From JAKPBU01 sp964425695 (GTDB lineage: Bacteria > Pseudomonadota > Gammaproteobacteria > Xanthomonadales > Xanthomonadaceae), in NCBI GenBank assembly GCA_964425695.1, contig CAYRNF010000001.1:372001-436000 (forward strand): 64,000 nt of DNA. The letters are read 5' to 3'. Shown here in pieces: positions 1 to 8,214 of the stretch. A model generated the notes under the pieces. That model was not told the origin of the DNA and searched no databases. It was given only the letters and a program-made list of their open reading frames with translations. The stretch's first letter is position 1. Each line of letters begins with the position of its first letter. The position numbers and the translations under genes were made by a program.

Positions 1-1246
1 CCTCAACGCGCGGATCGGCATCGCCGGCCGCTGTCAGGATCGCCGGGGTGAGTTCGATCTCGTGGAAGGCGGCGTTGCGGATCTCCTCGGCGTTCAGGTG
101 GACGCCCTGCTTGTTATATAGTTTGAATACGTCATGGATCTGACGCGGGTCCGCCTGCGTGTAGCGGATCACCGGGACCTTGTAGGCGGTGGTCTTGGTA
201 AATAGCTTTTCCACGGTCATTTCGGCACCCGCAACCTTAATGACGTTCTTGAGGATCTGCGTGTAGTACTTCCCCTGCAGCGCCGCGAGGGCAGGACCCA
301 TCAGTCCACCACTGTCGTTGTTGCGCAGCTTGAAGGGAAAGTAGTAGTCGTTCTCCAGCGCGGCCGTGAGGTTCTCACCCTCTAGCGATTTCCATGCCCT
401 CTTGAACCGAGGGTAGTCCTCTTTGAAGTTCTTCAGCAGGCCATGACCGGGATGACGTGCATCTGCCGCCTTCACCCTTTCAAGGGCAGCGGGATGGCTG
501 CTGACAAAGCGCAGCAGCGCGGTCAGGCGCTGTTTGCCGTCGACGACCTCCTGGGGATCGGATGGTCCGACCTCGCGCAAAATGATCGATGGGAGCGGAA
601 TGCCTCTGAGCACCGACTCGATAAGGGCCTGTCGGTCGCTCGTGCTCCAGACGTCACCGCGCTGGTAGGAGGGCGTCAGGTTTAGGTCCGACGTAGTGAG
701 TTCGTTAATGGAGACCACGTCGGCAGTGGCGGTGACTGGCTCAGTGCTGAGCTGGTGAGAACCTGGGTCGGACTCCTCCCACGCACTCGTCCAGTTGCTC
801 GTGGCCGAGGCGCGCGTTACACCGTCGGACTCCATCTCCTCTGCAAACGTCTTCTGGAGACGCACTGCGAACTCGATGCGCTGGCTGAGGCGCTCCAAGG
901 CGAGCGGCGTGAGTTGGCTCGGGGACACCGAGGTATCAAGGGCCTCAGCGCTGTCGAGCTCGAGTCCGGAGATGAGCCCGGCAAGGAATGCATCGCGTCC
1001 GGCGTCGGGAAGCCTGGTCGAGAGACCGAGATTGAGCCAGTCCTGAACCTGGGCGAGTTGAGGCATCCAAGAATCGGACGTCATGTCGACGTCGTCGCTG
1101 CTGATATAAGAGGACGCTGTCCTGACTCCAGATGGGGCCTCAGTTGCATCCGACAGGGTAGCAATTGCGTTGGCAATACCCTCCCACAGCGGCGCGCGCG
1201 GGTCTTCCTCCTCGAATTCGTCTTCGTGCTCGATGCGGTCGGTCAT
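1..1246 (-). CDS. DUF262 (GmrSD N-terminal/ParB-like) protein, partial
   Basis: The reading frame starts at an ATG at 1246 and is still open at the window edge, so the first 415 residues are seen and the C-terminus is missing. Residues 1-177 are an acidic, unrecognised N-terminal region. Residues about 178 onward are a DUF262 domain: PSYQRGDVW at 192-200, then VVDGKQRLTALL at 234-245, the DG(Q/K)QR signature of this ParB-like nucleotide-binding fold. DUF262 forms the N-terminal half of GmrSD-type modification-dependent endonucleases, usually followed by an HNH/DUF1524 nuclease. Whether such a nuclease follows here lies outside the window. The ATG overlaps the TGA of the upstream cytosine methyltransferase (ATGA), so the two are co-translated. 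Family assignment is firm; the role as the nuclease of a restriction-modification pair is inference. Confidence 0.85.
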   Translation of the reverse strand, partial: MTDRIEHEDEFEEEDPRAPLWEGIANAIATLSDATEAPSGVRTASSYISSDDVDMTSDSWMPQLAQVQDWLNLGLSTRLPDAGRDAFLAGLISGLELDSAEALDTSVSPSQLTPLALERLSQRIEFAVRLQKTFAEEMESDGVTRASATSNWTSAWEESDPGSHQLSTEPVTATADVVSINELTTSDLNLTPSYQRGDVWSTSDRQALIESVLRGIPLPSIILREVGPSDPQEVVDGKQRLTALLRFVSSHPAALERVKAADARHPGHGLLKNFKEDYPRFKRAWKSLEGENLTAALENDYYFPFKLRNNDSGGLMGPALAALQGKYYTQILKNVIKVAGAEMTVEKLFTKTTAYKVPVIRYTQADPRQIHDVFKLYNKQGVHLNAEEIRNAAFHEIELTPAILTAAGDADPRVE

Positions 1247-2658
1247 GCTGTAGCCCTCAACGGTGCAAGATCAGAGGTGATGCTCGATGTAGGACGGATG
1301 AGTTCGCACAGCAATCGTTCTGCAATCACCTTAACGACGCGTGCGTTAACTGCATTGCCTAGGGCCTTATACGCGTCAAGGTCTGACGCGGGTAGCTCGA
1401 TTCCACCGAGGCACTGCAGTTCAGCGCACTCGGCTGGAGTCATATATCGACGCCTACCGGTCAGGTTAGCGCCAAGGATAGGTACTTGGGTCTCTGAGAA
1501 GGCGATGAGGCTTGGGGAGGTTGTCGGACGCTTTACCCGCAGCCCAGAAGCACGCATCTGTAGGACGAAGTTGTCGATGTCACGGCGTTCACCCTGAGCA
1601 TTCCACTCCATCTTTTGAAAGCTAGAGTGAAACTCTTGAGGCTTCCATCGTGCGAGCCAGGGATCGATCCACGAGCGGTTGGATTGGTAAAACTCACGAT
1701 TCTGTCTGATGAACATCCGTTTCCAGTACGGAAAATGGAAATCGCCCGTGCGGTTGGCGTGGCTCGGTATCCTCCTGAACTGTTCCTCGATCGTGCACTC
1801 GAGGGATTGGCCGAAGCTGCCCTTGAAGCCCATCTGTCGTAGACCCCACACGGGTCTGCGAATCCAAACCCCTGACGGAGTTTCATCTTCGTACGGGTAA
1901 GTCGCGCCGAACTCCATCGCCCAGATCGGGAAGGAAGGCAGCTTCACGGTAGCCGGCGAGCGGCGCAGGAAGTCGCCCCACATGTCGATGGCTCGCAGCG
2001 TCTGCTCAGGAATAGCGCGGCTGGAGGATGTGTCGTGGCGCAACACCCAGTGAATTTCTGTGGGGTTTTTGCGCTTCGCCGGCCACTCGAAATGATCGAG
2101 CCCCCCTAGCGAACCCACGAAGTAGGCGCGGTCCCGCACCTGCGGGATCCCGAACTCGTGGGGTGAGAAGTGCTCGACGTCGACGGAGTAGCCCAGCTTT
2201 TCCAGCTTGCGGATGATCGTAGTCTTAGTGCGGCCGCCATTGTGCTTGAGGATGTTGGGCACGTTCTCCAAAATAAAATACCGTGGGCGCTTGACGCGGA
2301 GGATGTCGAGTACCTTGAAGAAGAGATTGCCCTGATTAGTGTCTTTGAACCCTAGCTGGTCTCCTGCTTTGGAGAATGGTTGACAAGGGAAACCAGCGGT
2401 AAGGACTTGGTGATTGGGCACCTGTCGGGCGATGATCTTGTCGCCGCTGAGTTCGTTAAGATCGCCCCAAGCGTCGATGCCGAAGTTGACTTTGTAGAGG
2501 GCCCTCAGTGTTGGCTCCCACTCAGCTGCGAACACGCCACGTCCCCCCAACTCATCAAGGGCGACGTGGAAGCCGCCCAGCCCGGCGAAGAGGTCGACGA
2601 AACGGAAGGCCTCGCTACTAGTTCCCATCACTCCGGTCCCGTCCATTCCCTGCCTCAT
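1243..2658 (-). CDS. C5-cytosine DNA methyltransferase (Dcm family)
   Basis: 471 residues if the first ATG is used; M5 or M11 are also possible starts. It transfers a methyl group from SAM to carbon 5 of cytosine in a specific DNA site. Conserved motifs are present in order: motif I FVDLFAGLGG (20-29), motif IV GFPCQPFS with catalytic Cys92, motif VI ENV at 131-133, motif VIII QVRDRAYFVG around 173, then the target-recognition region, motif IX TPAECAELQCL and motif X ALGNAVN near the C-terminus. No domain is missing. It overlaps the DUF262 gene by four bases, implying one operon. GC is clearly lower than in the rest of the window, pointing to horizontal acquisition. Target specificity cannot be read from sequence. 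Confidence 0.95.
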   Translation of the reverse strand: MRQGMDGTGVMGTSSEAFRFVDLFAGLGGFHVALDELGGRGVFAAEWEPTLRALYKVNFGIDAWGDLNELSGDKIIARQVPNHQVLTAGFPCQPFSKAGDQLGFKDTNQGNLFFKVLDILRVKRPRYFILENVPNILKHNGGRTKTTIIRKLEKLGYSVDVEHFSPHEFGIPQVRDRAYFVGSLGGLDHFEWPAKRKNPTEIHWVLRHDTSSSRAIPEQTLRAIDMWGDFLRRSPATVKLPSFPIWAMEFGATYPYEDETPSGVWIRRPVWGLRQMGFKGSFGQSLECTIEEQFRRIPSHANRTGDFHFPYWKRMFIRQNREFYQSNRSWIDPWLARWKPQEFHSSFQKMEWNAQGERRDIDNFVLQMRASGLRVKRPTTSPSLIAFSETQVPILGANLTGRRRYMTPAECAELQCLGGIELPASDLDAYKALGNAVNARVVKVIAERLLCELIRPTSSITSDLAPLRATA

Positions 2659-2892
2659 CAGGCGAAATTGCTCGTGGTTTGCTTGAGCGCTTGGATTGTG
2701 TCAACCCCTGCCACAAAAGTCAGCAGCGGGCGCTCCCGCGTTTGGATGCGATCACTCTGCGCAGTACGCGGCTCAGAGGGTAAGGTTGGAGCATCGCAGC
2801 AACTGCGACTACCGCGCGGCTACCAGTTCGCTCCTCGACCCAGTACCGCACATTGCATCCCCAACGAACTGAAGAAAATCCGCGGAGAACGG

Positions 2893-2916
2893 CATCAGGT
2901 TCACTTTCCACTGGGC
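2893..2916. repeat. Short diverged repeat, copy A
   Basis: Contains TCAGGTTCACTTTCC on the plus strand. A related stretch with TCAGGTTCATTTTCTG occurs 200 bp downstream in the same orientation. Shared core is TCAGGTTCA followed by a T-rich stretch and, a few bases on, TGGGC or TTGGGC. May be remains of an element end; identity unknown. Confidence 0.35.
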
Positions 2917-3093
2917 TCTAGGCACATTAGTTATCGTGCCTCGATCCAGCGCAAGAAGAGGTATCAGACTCGACCTTGGCTGGCGATTCCGCCGCGTAAG
3001 TCCAAAGTTCGAAGAAAGCGGGACGGAGGTGGTTAAGTTGCAGCCCTACCTCTCCCCATACGGCTCACAGCCTACCCCATCCCCGGCGAAGAG

Positions 3094-3121
3094 ACGTCAG
3101 GTTCATTTTCTGCGCATTGGG
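3094..3121. repeat. Short diverged repeat, copy B
   Basis: Second copy of the motif at 2893-2916, same orientation, sitting where base composition changes to that of the core chromosome. Alignment was by eye and the copies differ at several positions. Confidence 0.35.
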
Positions 3122-3186
3122 CGGGACGCACAGCCTCTGCGATGCGGGCGGGGGTGTCTTCCCACAAGAAGAACAGCAGCGCGTCA

Positions 3187-3678
3187 CTAGACCCGCAAGC
3201 TGTGCGCGCTGGTTTCCAGCGCCGGCTGGCGCGTTGTTTCCGCAAGCGAGGGCGATTGCAGTTCCGCCGCTTTCTGCGCGCGCGCCAGGCTCTGCTCCAC
3301 CGGAGTCGCCACGGCGTCAGCCGTCTTGATCTGCTCGCGGTGGTAGACCGACGTGGCGGGGTCGCCCTTCACCAGGAACACGCACTCGCCCTCGGCCGCG
3401 CGCGTGCCGGCGCGGCCCAGCACGACGTGATCCACGCGGTCCATGCCTCGTTCCTTCGCCCGCGCGTACAGGCTGGCCGTCATGCGTTCGCTGTCCGCAT
3501 CGGACTTGCGGCCCAGCGATGCATCGATGCCGGCAACGCCGCGGCGGATCTGCTCCAGCAGCGCATCGTTCGGCAGTGTCGCTGCACCTGAAATCGTGGC
3601 GTTCTTGCGTTTGCGGGAAAGCGCTCGCGGCTGAAGCCGCTTCGACGAAGCCGCCCCTGCACGAAGGCGGCTGTTCAT
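3187..3678 (-). CDS. Orphan XVIPCD (type IV secretion recruitment) domain protein
   Basis: 163 residues from an ATG that overlaps the stop of the lipoprotein upstream (ATGA). Residues about 37-140 match the XVIPCD, the C-terminal signal by which Xanthomonadales type IV secretion effectors bind the VirD4 coupling protein. Visible hallmarks are RVDHVVLG, the GECVFLVKGDP stretch and TPVEQSLARA. A full effector would have a toxic enzymatic domain before it; here only about 36 residues precede it, and that DNA contains a REP-like palindrome (3621-3644). No other in-frame ATG exists nearby. The likeliest reading is the 3' remnant of an effector whose N-terminus was lost, possibly still translated; a free-standing adaptor is the alternative. 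Confidence 0.65.
   Translation of the reverse strand: MNSRLRAGAASSKRLQPRALSRKRKNATISGAATLPNDALLEQIRRGVAGIDASLGRKSDADSERMTASLYARAKERGMDRVDHVVLGRAGTRAAEGECVFLVKGDPATSVYHREQIKTADAVATPVEQSLARAQKAAELQSPSLAETTRQPALETSAHSLRV
3621..3644. repeat. REP-like palindrome in the XVIPCD reading frame
   Basis: CGCGGCTGAAGCCGCTTC resembles the REP half-sites at 18579-18655 and 41300-41375. It lies in the first 20 codons of the XVIPCD frame, suggesting the coding start was rearranged at this repeat. Confidence 0.55.
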
Positions 3679-4547
3679 GGCGAAGGGAGTGATGCCGCCG
3701 GCGCCGCCGCCTTGCCGCGGAACCCCGCGCCATCGCTCACGTCCGCATCGCTCCATCCGCGGTCCAGGTCCAGGCCGGTCACGTACCACGCGTGGGCCTT
3801 GATGCGCAGGGGGCCGCGCACGCGTTCCAGAAAGCGCACGGGAAACAGGTACGGACCCACGCGGCGGTAGTCCAGGAACGTGGTGTCCACGTGCGCGCCC
3901 TGCGTGGTCTCGAAGCCCTGCAGGGTCTGGTGGATGCGGAACAGTCGGAAGTCCTGCGCGTCGATCCACAGCACGGCGCGGTCTTCGGCGGACTGTCCGA
4001 ACCCGGGCCGCAGCGTGGCGAGCAGGCGGTGGTAGGCACGGCCGGCTTCGCGCGCATCCGGCAGCCGGTCCAGCGCCGCGGTGCGGCCCAGGAACCAGCT
4101 GGGCCCGAAGTGGAACATGGCGAAGGCGTCGTTGGTCATGGCGGTGGCGCGCAGCGTCTGGTCGCTGGTGCTGCGCACGCCGTTGTAGTGCACGGTGAGG
4201 CCCTCGCGCGTGCGCAGCACGTGCTTGTTGCCGGCGGGGCCGGTGTGCACCACGGCATACAGCCCGGTGGAAGGCCGGTAGCGCTCCTCGGAACGGATGC
4301 GGAACGCGCTGTCAGTGACCACCGGCTGGATGCGCTGGATCAGCCGGTACCAGCGGCCATCGGTGGACAGGTTGATGTCGCCCGGGTGCTGGCGCAGGTC
4401 GCCGCCGTGCGCGGCCAGGCTGCGGTCGAAGATCGCCTGCGCGCCCAGGCCGTCATTGGGCGGCGACGCGTCCTGCACCGTGGGGAAGGCGGTACGGCAG
4501 CCGGCCAGGACACATGCCCACAGCAGGAAGGAGATCAAGCGGATCAT
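3675..4547 (-). CDS. Predicted lipoprotein of unknown function
   Basis: 290 residues. The N-terminus is a type II signal peptide, with a hydrophobic run and lipobox LAGC ending at Cys17, so it should be lipidated and held in the periplasm. The rest is rich in beta-strand-like alternation, with no motif I recognise. The layout (a start region binding a substrate-like strand pattern, then FRLFRIHQT and FLDYRRVGPYLFP) recalls LolA-like outer-membrane-facing proteins, but this is weak. It overlaps the XVIPCD frame by four bases. Type IV effectors in xanthomonads are normally encoded beside a periplasmic immunity lipoprotein, so it could be an immunity protein left by that locus. That role is inferred from position only. 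Confidence 0.7.
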   Translation of the reverse strand: MIRLISFLLWACVLAGCRTAFPTVQDASPPNDGLGAQAIFDRSLAAHGGDLRQHPGDINLSTDGRWYRLIQRIQPVVTDSAFRIRSEERYRPSTGLYAVVHTGPAGNKHVLRTREGLTVHYNGVRSTSDQTLRATAMTNDAFAMFHFGPSWFLGRTAALDRLPDAREAGRAYHRLLATLRPGFGQSAEDRAVLWIDAQDFRLFRIHQTLQGFETTQGAHVDTTFLDYRRVGPYLFPVRFLERVRGPLRIKAHAWYVTGLDLDRGWSDADVSDGAGFRGKAAAPAASLPSP

Positions 4548-4637
4548 GGCGGGCCCCGGGTGGTCAGGCGTGCGAGCGTGCGCGTGCCTGCGTCAATTCG
4601 ACGTGGCGGCACGGCGGGCGGCTTGCGCAGTGTGCGC

Positions 4638-4988
4638 CTAGCGCCTGCGATACGGCTCGCAGCCGATGCCGTCCCCGTCGCGGTCCAGGTGCGGGCCGTA
4701 TCCGGGCTCGCCGCGATGCACCGGCGCCGCGCCCGCGGCACGCGCCTCGGTGCAGTTGGCGAAGGCGCCGGACGGGCGCGCGTTGCGGCCGGGCGACAGC
4801 GGCAGGTCGTCGTCGCGCGGTTCACGCGGCACGTGCGGCGCGGCGGCCGCAGGGCCGCGGTGGCAGTGGTAGCCGCCGGTCGCGCGCTCGTTGTGGCAGC
4901 CCTGCTTGTCCAGTCCGCCGCCATGGGCCTGCGCGGACGGCATGGCGGACAGCATCAGCCAGGCGGCGAGCAGGCAGCGTGCGGGCAT
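4638..4988 (-). CDS. Secreted YHYH/Excalibur calcium-binding domain protein
   Basis: 116 residues. The start at 4988 gives a clean signal peptide (MPARCLLAAWLMLSAMPSAQA); upstream in-frame codons would put basic sequence before it. After cleavage comes HGGGLDKQGCHNERATGGYHCHRG, a histidine/cysteine YHYH-type motif, then a proline-rich linker and a C-terminal Excalibur domain, FANCTEARAAG...DRDGDGIGCE, whose DxDxDGxxCE loop binds calcium. Such proteins are exported and linked to the envelope or to extracellular nucleases; the exact role is unknown. It stands alone between the lipoprotein and a small hypothetical gene. Confidence 0.85.
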   Translation of the reverse strand: MPARCLLAAWLMLSAMPSAQAHGGGLDKQGCHNERATGGYHCHRGPAAAAPHVPREPRDDDLPLSPGRNARPSGAFANCTEARAAGAAPVHRGEPGYGPHLDRDGDGIGCEPYRRR

Positions 4989-5198
4989 GGCAGGGCAACC
5001 GCGATCCAGGTGCGTGATGCCATGCAAGGCGCGTGCCACGGTACGCGGGCGGAGGGTGAAGACGCCTGTGCCGCTGCGGCAATGGAGCCGCTCCCGGGCG
5101 GGCGATGAGTGCGGGCCCGCTTGAGGGCAGCGGATGCGCGAGCGTGCCATGCGCGTGCGCACCGATCGCGCGCTTCTGCGCGCAGCACGCCGACGCGA

Positions 5199-5409
5199 TC
5201 AACTGCGAGGGCGCGCCTGTCGTGCATCGCGCGGTTGCCCAGGCGCGCGTCGCAGCGCGGCGTCCGCGTCCGGCGTGCGCCGCGCATCGTCGGGTTGCAC
5301 GCACCAGCCTTCGTTCTCTGCGATCGCCAGCGCGGTGAGGTAGGCGCGGTGCGCGAACTCGTGGGACACGCCCGCCGCGACGCGGCGGTGGAGCTTGCTG
5401 GGTGTCATG
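5199..5409 (-). CDS. Small hypothetical protein
   Basis: 69 residues starting MTPSKLHRRVAAG. A GGAGGA Shine-Dalgarno sits eight bases before the ATG, which is the main reason to accept it. The first half (HEFAHRAYLTALAIAENEGW) looks helical and protein-like; the last 20 residues are Arg/Ala-rich and could come from a frame drift. No family recognised. Cytoplasmic by lack of signal. Confidence 0.4.
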
Positions 5410-5737
5410 GCCGCTTCCTCCGGCGCGAAGCCGATTCCGTGCGATCGCCTGCACGTTCGCCTGCAACACATCATGGACCGCGTGCGCGGCATGACTGCTG
5501 CCATCCGACGGACGGTCGCGCCCGACACGCTGCCGCAACATGTCCGGGCGCATAGTGCATGGGCACTACGGCACCACGCATGCAAGCGTCCTGGCCGTAA
5601 CGGCAACTCAGCCGCGCCGCACCATCCTCCCCCCTTTCTCCGCATCTGAGCATCGCACTGCCGCCTGTGGCGGCAGTCACGGCTACGGCCGCCCGCGGCC
5701 CGGCGCATCGCCGGCCCGCATTCGAAAGGCATTCCCC
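5410..5737. other. Divergent intergenic region
   Basis: 328 bp between a small minus-strand gene and the fasciclin gene on the plus strand. It should carry both promoters. I see no palindromic operator, terminator or RNA structure I can support. Confidence 0.4.
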
Positions 5738-6190
5738 ATGAGCACCACCAGCAACCTCCCCGCCTCCAGGAACCTCCTGGATACCGCTGCCGCCAATGGC
5801 AGCTTCAAGACCTTCGGCAAGGCCGTGGAACGCGCCGGCTTGGCCGACACGCTGCGCGGCACCGGACCGTTCACCGTGTTCGCGCCCACCGACGCGGCCT
5901 TCGACAAGCTGCCCACCGGCAAGCTGGAGAACCTGTTCAAGCCCGAGAACAAGGACGAACTCGTCTCGCTGGTGAACTACCACGTGCTCAGCGGCCGCGA
6001 GAGCGCGGCCACGCTGGGCAAGTGGGAGAACGCCAGGACCGTCAACGGGCAATACGCGCGCATCAAGATGGTCAACGACAAGGTGACCGTGGACGGCGCC
6101 TCCGTCACCGCTGCCGACATCGCCTCCAGCAACGGCGTGATCCATGGCATCGACCAGGTCATCATGCCGCCGAAGGCCACCAAGCAGTAA
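5738..6190 (+). CDS. Fasciclin (FAS1) domain protein
   Basis: 150 residues made of one FAS1 domain: TGPFTVFAPTDAAFDKLP (H1 motif) near residues 44-61, LVNYHVLSGR in the middle, and SNGVIHGIDQVIMP (H2 motif) near the end. FAS1 domains mediate adhesion or ligand binding, usually outside the cell. This copy starts directly with a short polar stretch (MSTTSNLPASRN) and has no signal peptide, unlike the two fasciclin lipoproteins at the right end of the window. That suggests a cytoplasmic protein or an unusual export route. Upstream GAAAGG is a weak ribosome site. Confidence 0.9.
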   Translation: MSTTSNLPASRNLLDTAAANGSFKTFGKAVERAGLADTLRGTGPFTVFAPTDAAFDKLPTGKLENLFKPENKDELVSLVNYHVLSGRESAATLGKWENARTVNGQYARIKMVNDKVTVDGASVTAADIASSNGVIHGIDQVIMPPKATKQ

Positions 6191-6442
6191 GCGCCACAGG
6201 CACGTCACCGCGGCAGGGAGCGATCCCTGCCGTTTTGCTGTGTGGCGCCCGCCCGTGGCGTCGGTTGCGACACGAACACGCACGAAGCGGCACCCCGCAC
6301 CGCGATACGCCGCGTGCGGCGCGGTGGAGTCCGTCCGGCGGCTGAATGCCGGCCGCGCGCACGCCGCGACGCTAGGGGCGTCCCTAGCTGCGCGACCTGT
6401 GGCCGGGCAACGATCATCACGGTCCGGCCCGAGGATCCGTCC

Positions 6443-8140
6443 ATGACCACCGTTTCCGAAACCGCCAGCCGCGTCCTCGACGAAGGCGCGCGCCCGATCA
6501 TCAAGGACAACTACGAGCAGCGGCTGGATTACTTCGCCCAGGCGATGGCCGGCAAGGACCGCGACTTCCAGGCGCAGGTCATCGCCGAGATCATCCGCCA
6601 GGATCCCGGCGCGTTCGACTCGTGGCTGAAATCCGACCGCCTGCACGACCTGGTGGGCGAAGGGCTGATCACGCAGCAGGAAGCCACCGACCTGATGGGC
6701 GGCTTCGCCCACGGGCTGGAGAACGGCACGATCGCGGCGGATGCGCTGCCCGGCGAGTTCGTCAGGCACACCAATCAGGACATCATCACCCGCTACATCG
6801 GCGCGCAGGACATGGACAGCCGCGAGGGCTTCGAGCGCGCGCTCACCGCGTTCAGCGGCATCCCGGCCAATGCGCTGCCGATGTATTTGCAGACGCCGCA
6901 GTACCAGGAGGCGCTGCAGTCGTTCGAACTGGGCATCCAGCGCCACCAGGACTGGTACGAGACGCTGACCGTGGACGTTACGGTCACCCCCACGTCGCCG
7001 TATGGCCCGGGCATCCCCACCACCATCGATGCGCCCGTGGAATTCAGCCAGGAACAGCTGCTCGCCCTGCGCGAGGGCTTCCGCGCCGACGACGGCATGC
7101 TGGCCAACGGCGAGTTGCTGCTGGCGTATCCCGATCGCGCCGAGCGCAACGAGGCGGTGACCCAGCAGTACTACGAGCTGTCCACGGCCATGTCCGGCAT
7201 CGTCGGCACCGACAACGCCAACTGGGCCACCTTCGCGGTGTGGGCGTCCGACGAGATCGGGCGCAACCTGGAAGGCACCACCGGCATCGCGCTGGGCGAG
7301 GCGGCATTCGGCGATCCGAAGTTCTGGCTGAGCAAGGGCAACTCGATGCTCATCTCCGACATCGGCCCCGGCTTCCAGTACTTCACCCAGACCTTCGCCA
7401 ACGGCCAGAACCGCGACCTGAGCTTCGACCAGTACTGGTCGAACTTCCAGCAGGAATTCGCCGGGCGCGGCATCTCGTACCTGGAAGGCGGCAGTGGCGA
7501 TGCCGAACTCGACATGAAGAACGCCTTCAAGGCGTACTACGAGGCGATGCAGCTGCACGACCGGCAGCAGGCCAGTACCGATCCGGCCGAGCAGGCGCAG
7601 CTGGCCGACCGCCGGGGCGACCTGATGCTGTACGCCAACACGCTGGTGGGGCTGCAGGAGCAGGAGATCGTGCAGCAGGACATCCAGAACGGCATGTCCA
7701 CGCCGGTCGGTGGCGTGGCCGACTGGATCGGCATCCCGGTGGACGCGATGGCCGCCGCGTTCATCGACTTCCACCTGCCCACTGCGGACGGACAAGGCGA
7801 GCGTCGCATCGATACCGACGTCGACATCCCGCAGCAGGACAATCGCGTGGATCCGTCCGGCACCACGTTCACCACCGCCGATGGCCGCGTGATCCAGCTC
7901 GACAGCGCGCTGCGCGAGCGCCTGGCCCGCCTGGAAGGCGACTCGGACGGCGGCGCGGACGAGTTCGACATCAACAACTCCGGCACCGACCGCTGGCAGG
8001 ACTACGGCGAGCGCATGGGCTCGATCTACCACCTGTTCGCCAACTTCCAGCAGTACGACGCGCTGTTCGGCAATCCGCGCGACCTGTTCGCATCGCGCGC
8101 CCAGCCGCTGGAGAACGACCCGGGCATCTACATCCCGTAA
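6443..8140 (+). CDS. 565-residue protein of unknown function
   Basis: Starts at ATG 6443, with a GAGGA ribosome site ahead of it; in-frame sequence further upstream has the composition of non-coding DNA. It is acidic and soluble-looking, with no signal peptide, membrane segment, cysteine motif or repeat. The first ~110 residues are helical (DNYEQRLDYFAQAMAGKD, then IITQQEATDLMGGFAHGLE). The middle is Gln/Tyr-rich and the end Asp-rich (DVDIPQQDNRVDPSG). I recognise no family. Length and character resemble secreted toxins or effectors of predatory or antagonistic xanthomonads, but no XVIPCD or other export signal is present, so no function is proposed. Confidence 0.85.
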   Translation: MTTVSETASRVLDEGARPIIKDNYEQRLDYFAQAMAGKDRDFQAQVIAEIIRQDPGAFDSWLKSDRLHDLVGEGLITQQEATDLMGGFAHGLENGTIAADALPGEFVRHTNQDIITRYIGAQDMDSREGFERALTAFSGIPANALPMYLQTPQYQEALQSFELGIQRHQDWYETLTVDVTVTPTSPYGPGIPTTIDAPVEFSQEQLLALREGFRADDGMLANGELLLAYPDRAERNEAVTQQYYELSTAMSGIVGTDNANWATFAVWASDEIGRNLEGTTGIALGEAAFGDPKFWLSKGNSMLISDIGPGFQYFTQTFANGQNRDLSFDQYWSNFQQEFAGRGISYLEGGSGDAELDMKNAFKAYYEAMQLHDRQQASTDPAEQAQLADRRGDLMLYANTLVGLQEQEIVQQDIQNGMSTPVGGVADWIGIPVDAMAAAFIDFHLPTADGQGERRIDTDVDIPQQDNRVDPSGTTFTTADGRVIQLDSALRERLARLEGDSDGGADEFDINNSGTDRWQDYGERMGSIYHLFANFQQYDALFGNPRDLFASRAQPLENDPGIYIP

Positions 8141-8214
8141 GCGCCGACATCCCGTCGTCCCGGCCGGCTACGCCGTCATAGGCACGCACCGGCGCGGTGC
8201 GCGCCGGCCGCGCG

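Larger units (their letters stand above)
2659..3186. other. Non-coding boundary of the low-GC island
   Basis: No gene that I can support. Composition shifts from the lower-GC methyltransferase side to the ~70% GC chromosome around 3.1 kb. It must hold the promoter of the methyltransferase operon near its left end. Two diverged copies of a short motif lie here (listed separately). No tRNA gene, integrase or transposase is visible. Confidence 0.5.

Noticed and set aside
755..1597. 280-codon frame on the plus strand
   Set aside because: It is the antisense of the DUF262 and methyltransferase genes, which show full family motifs on the other strand.
5471..8032. 853-codon frame on the minus strand
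   Set aside because: Shadow of the fasciclin and 565-residue genes; composition is that of reverse-complemented GC-rich coding DNA and there is no recognisable domain.
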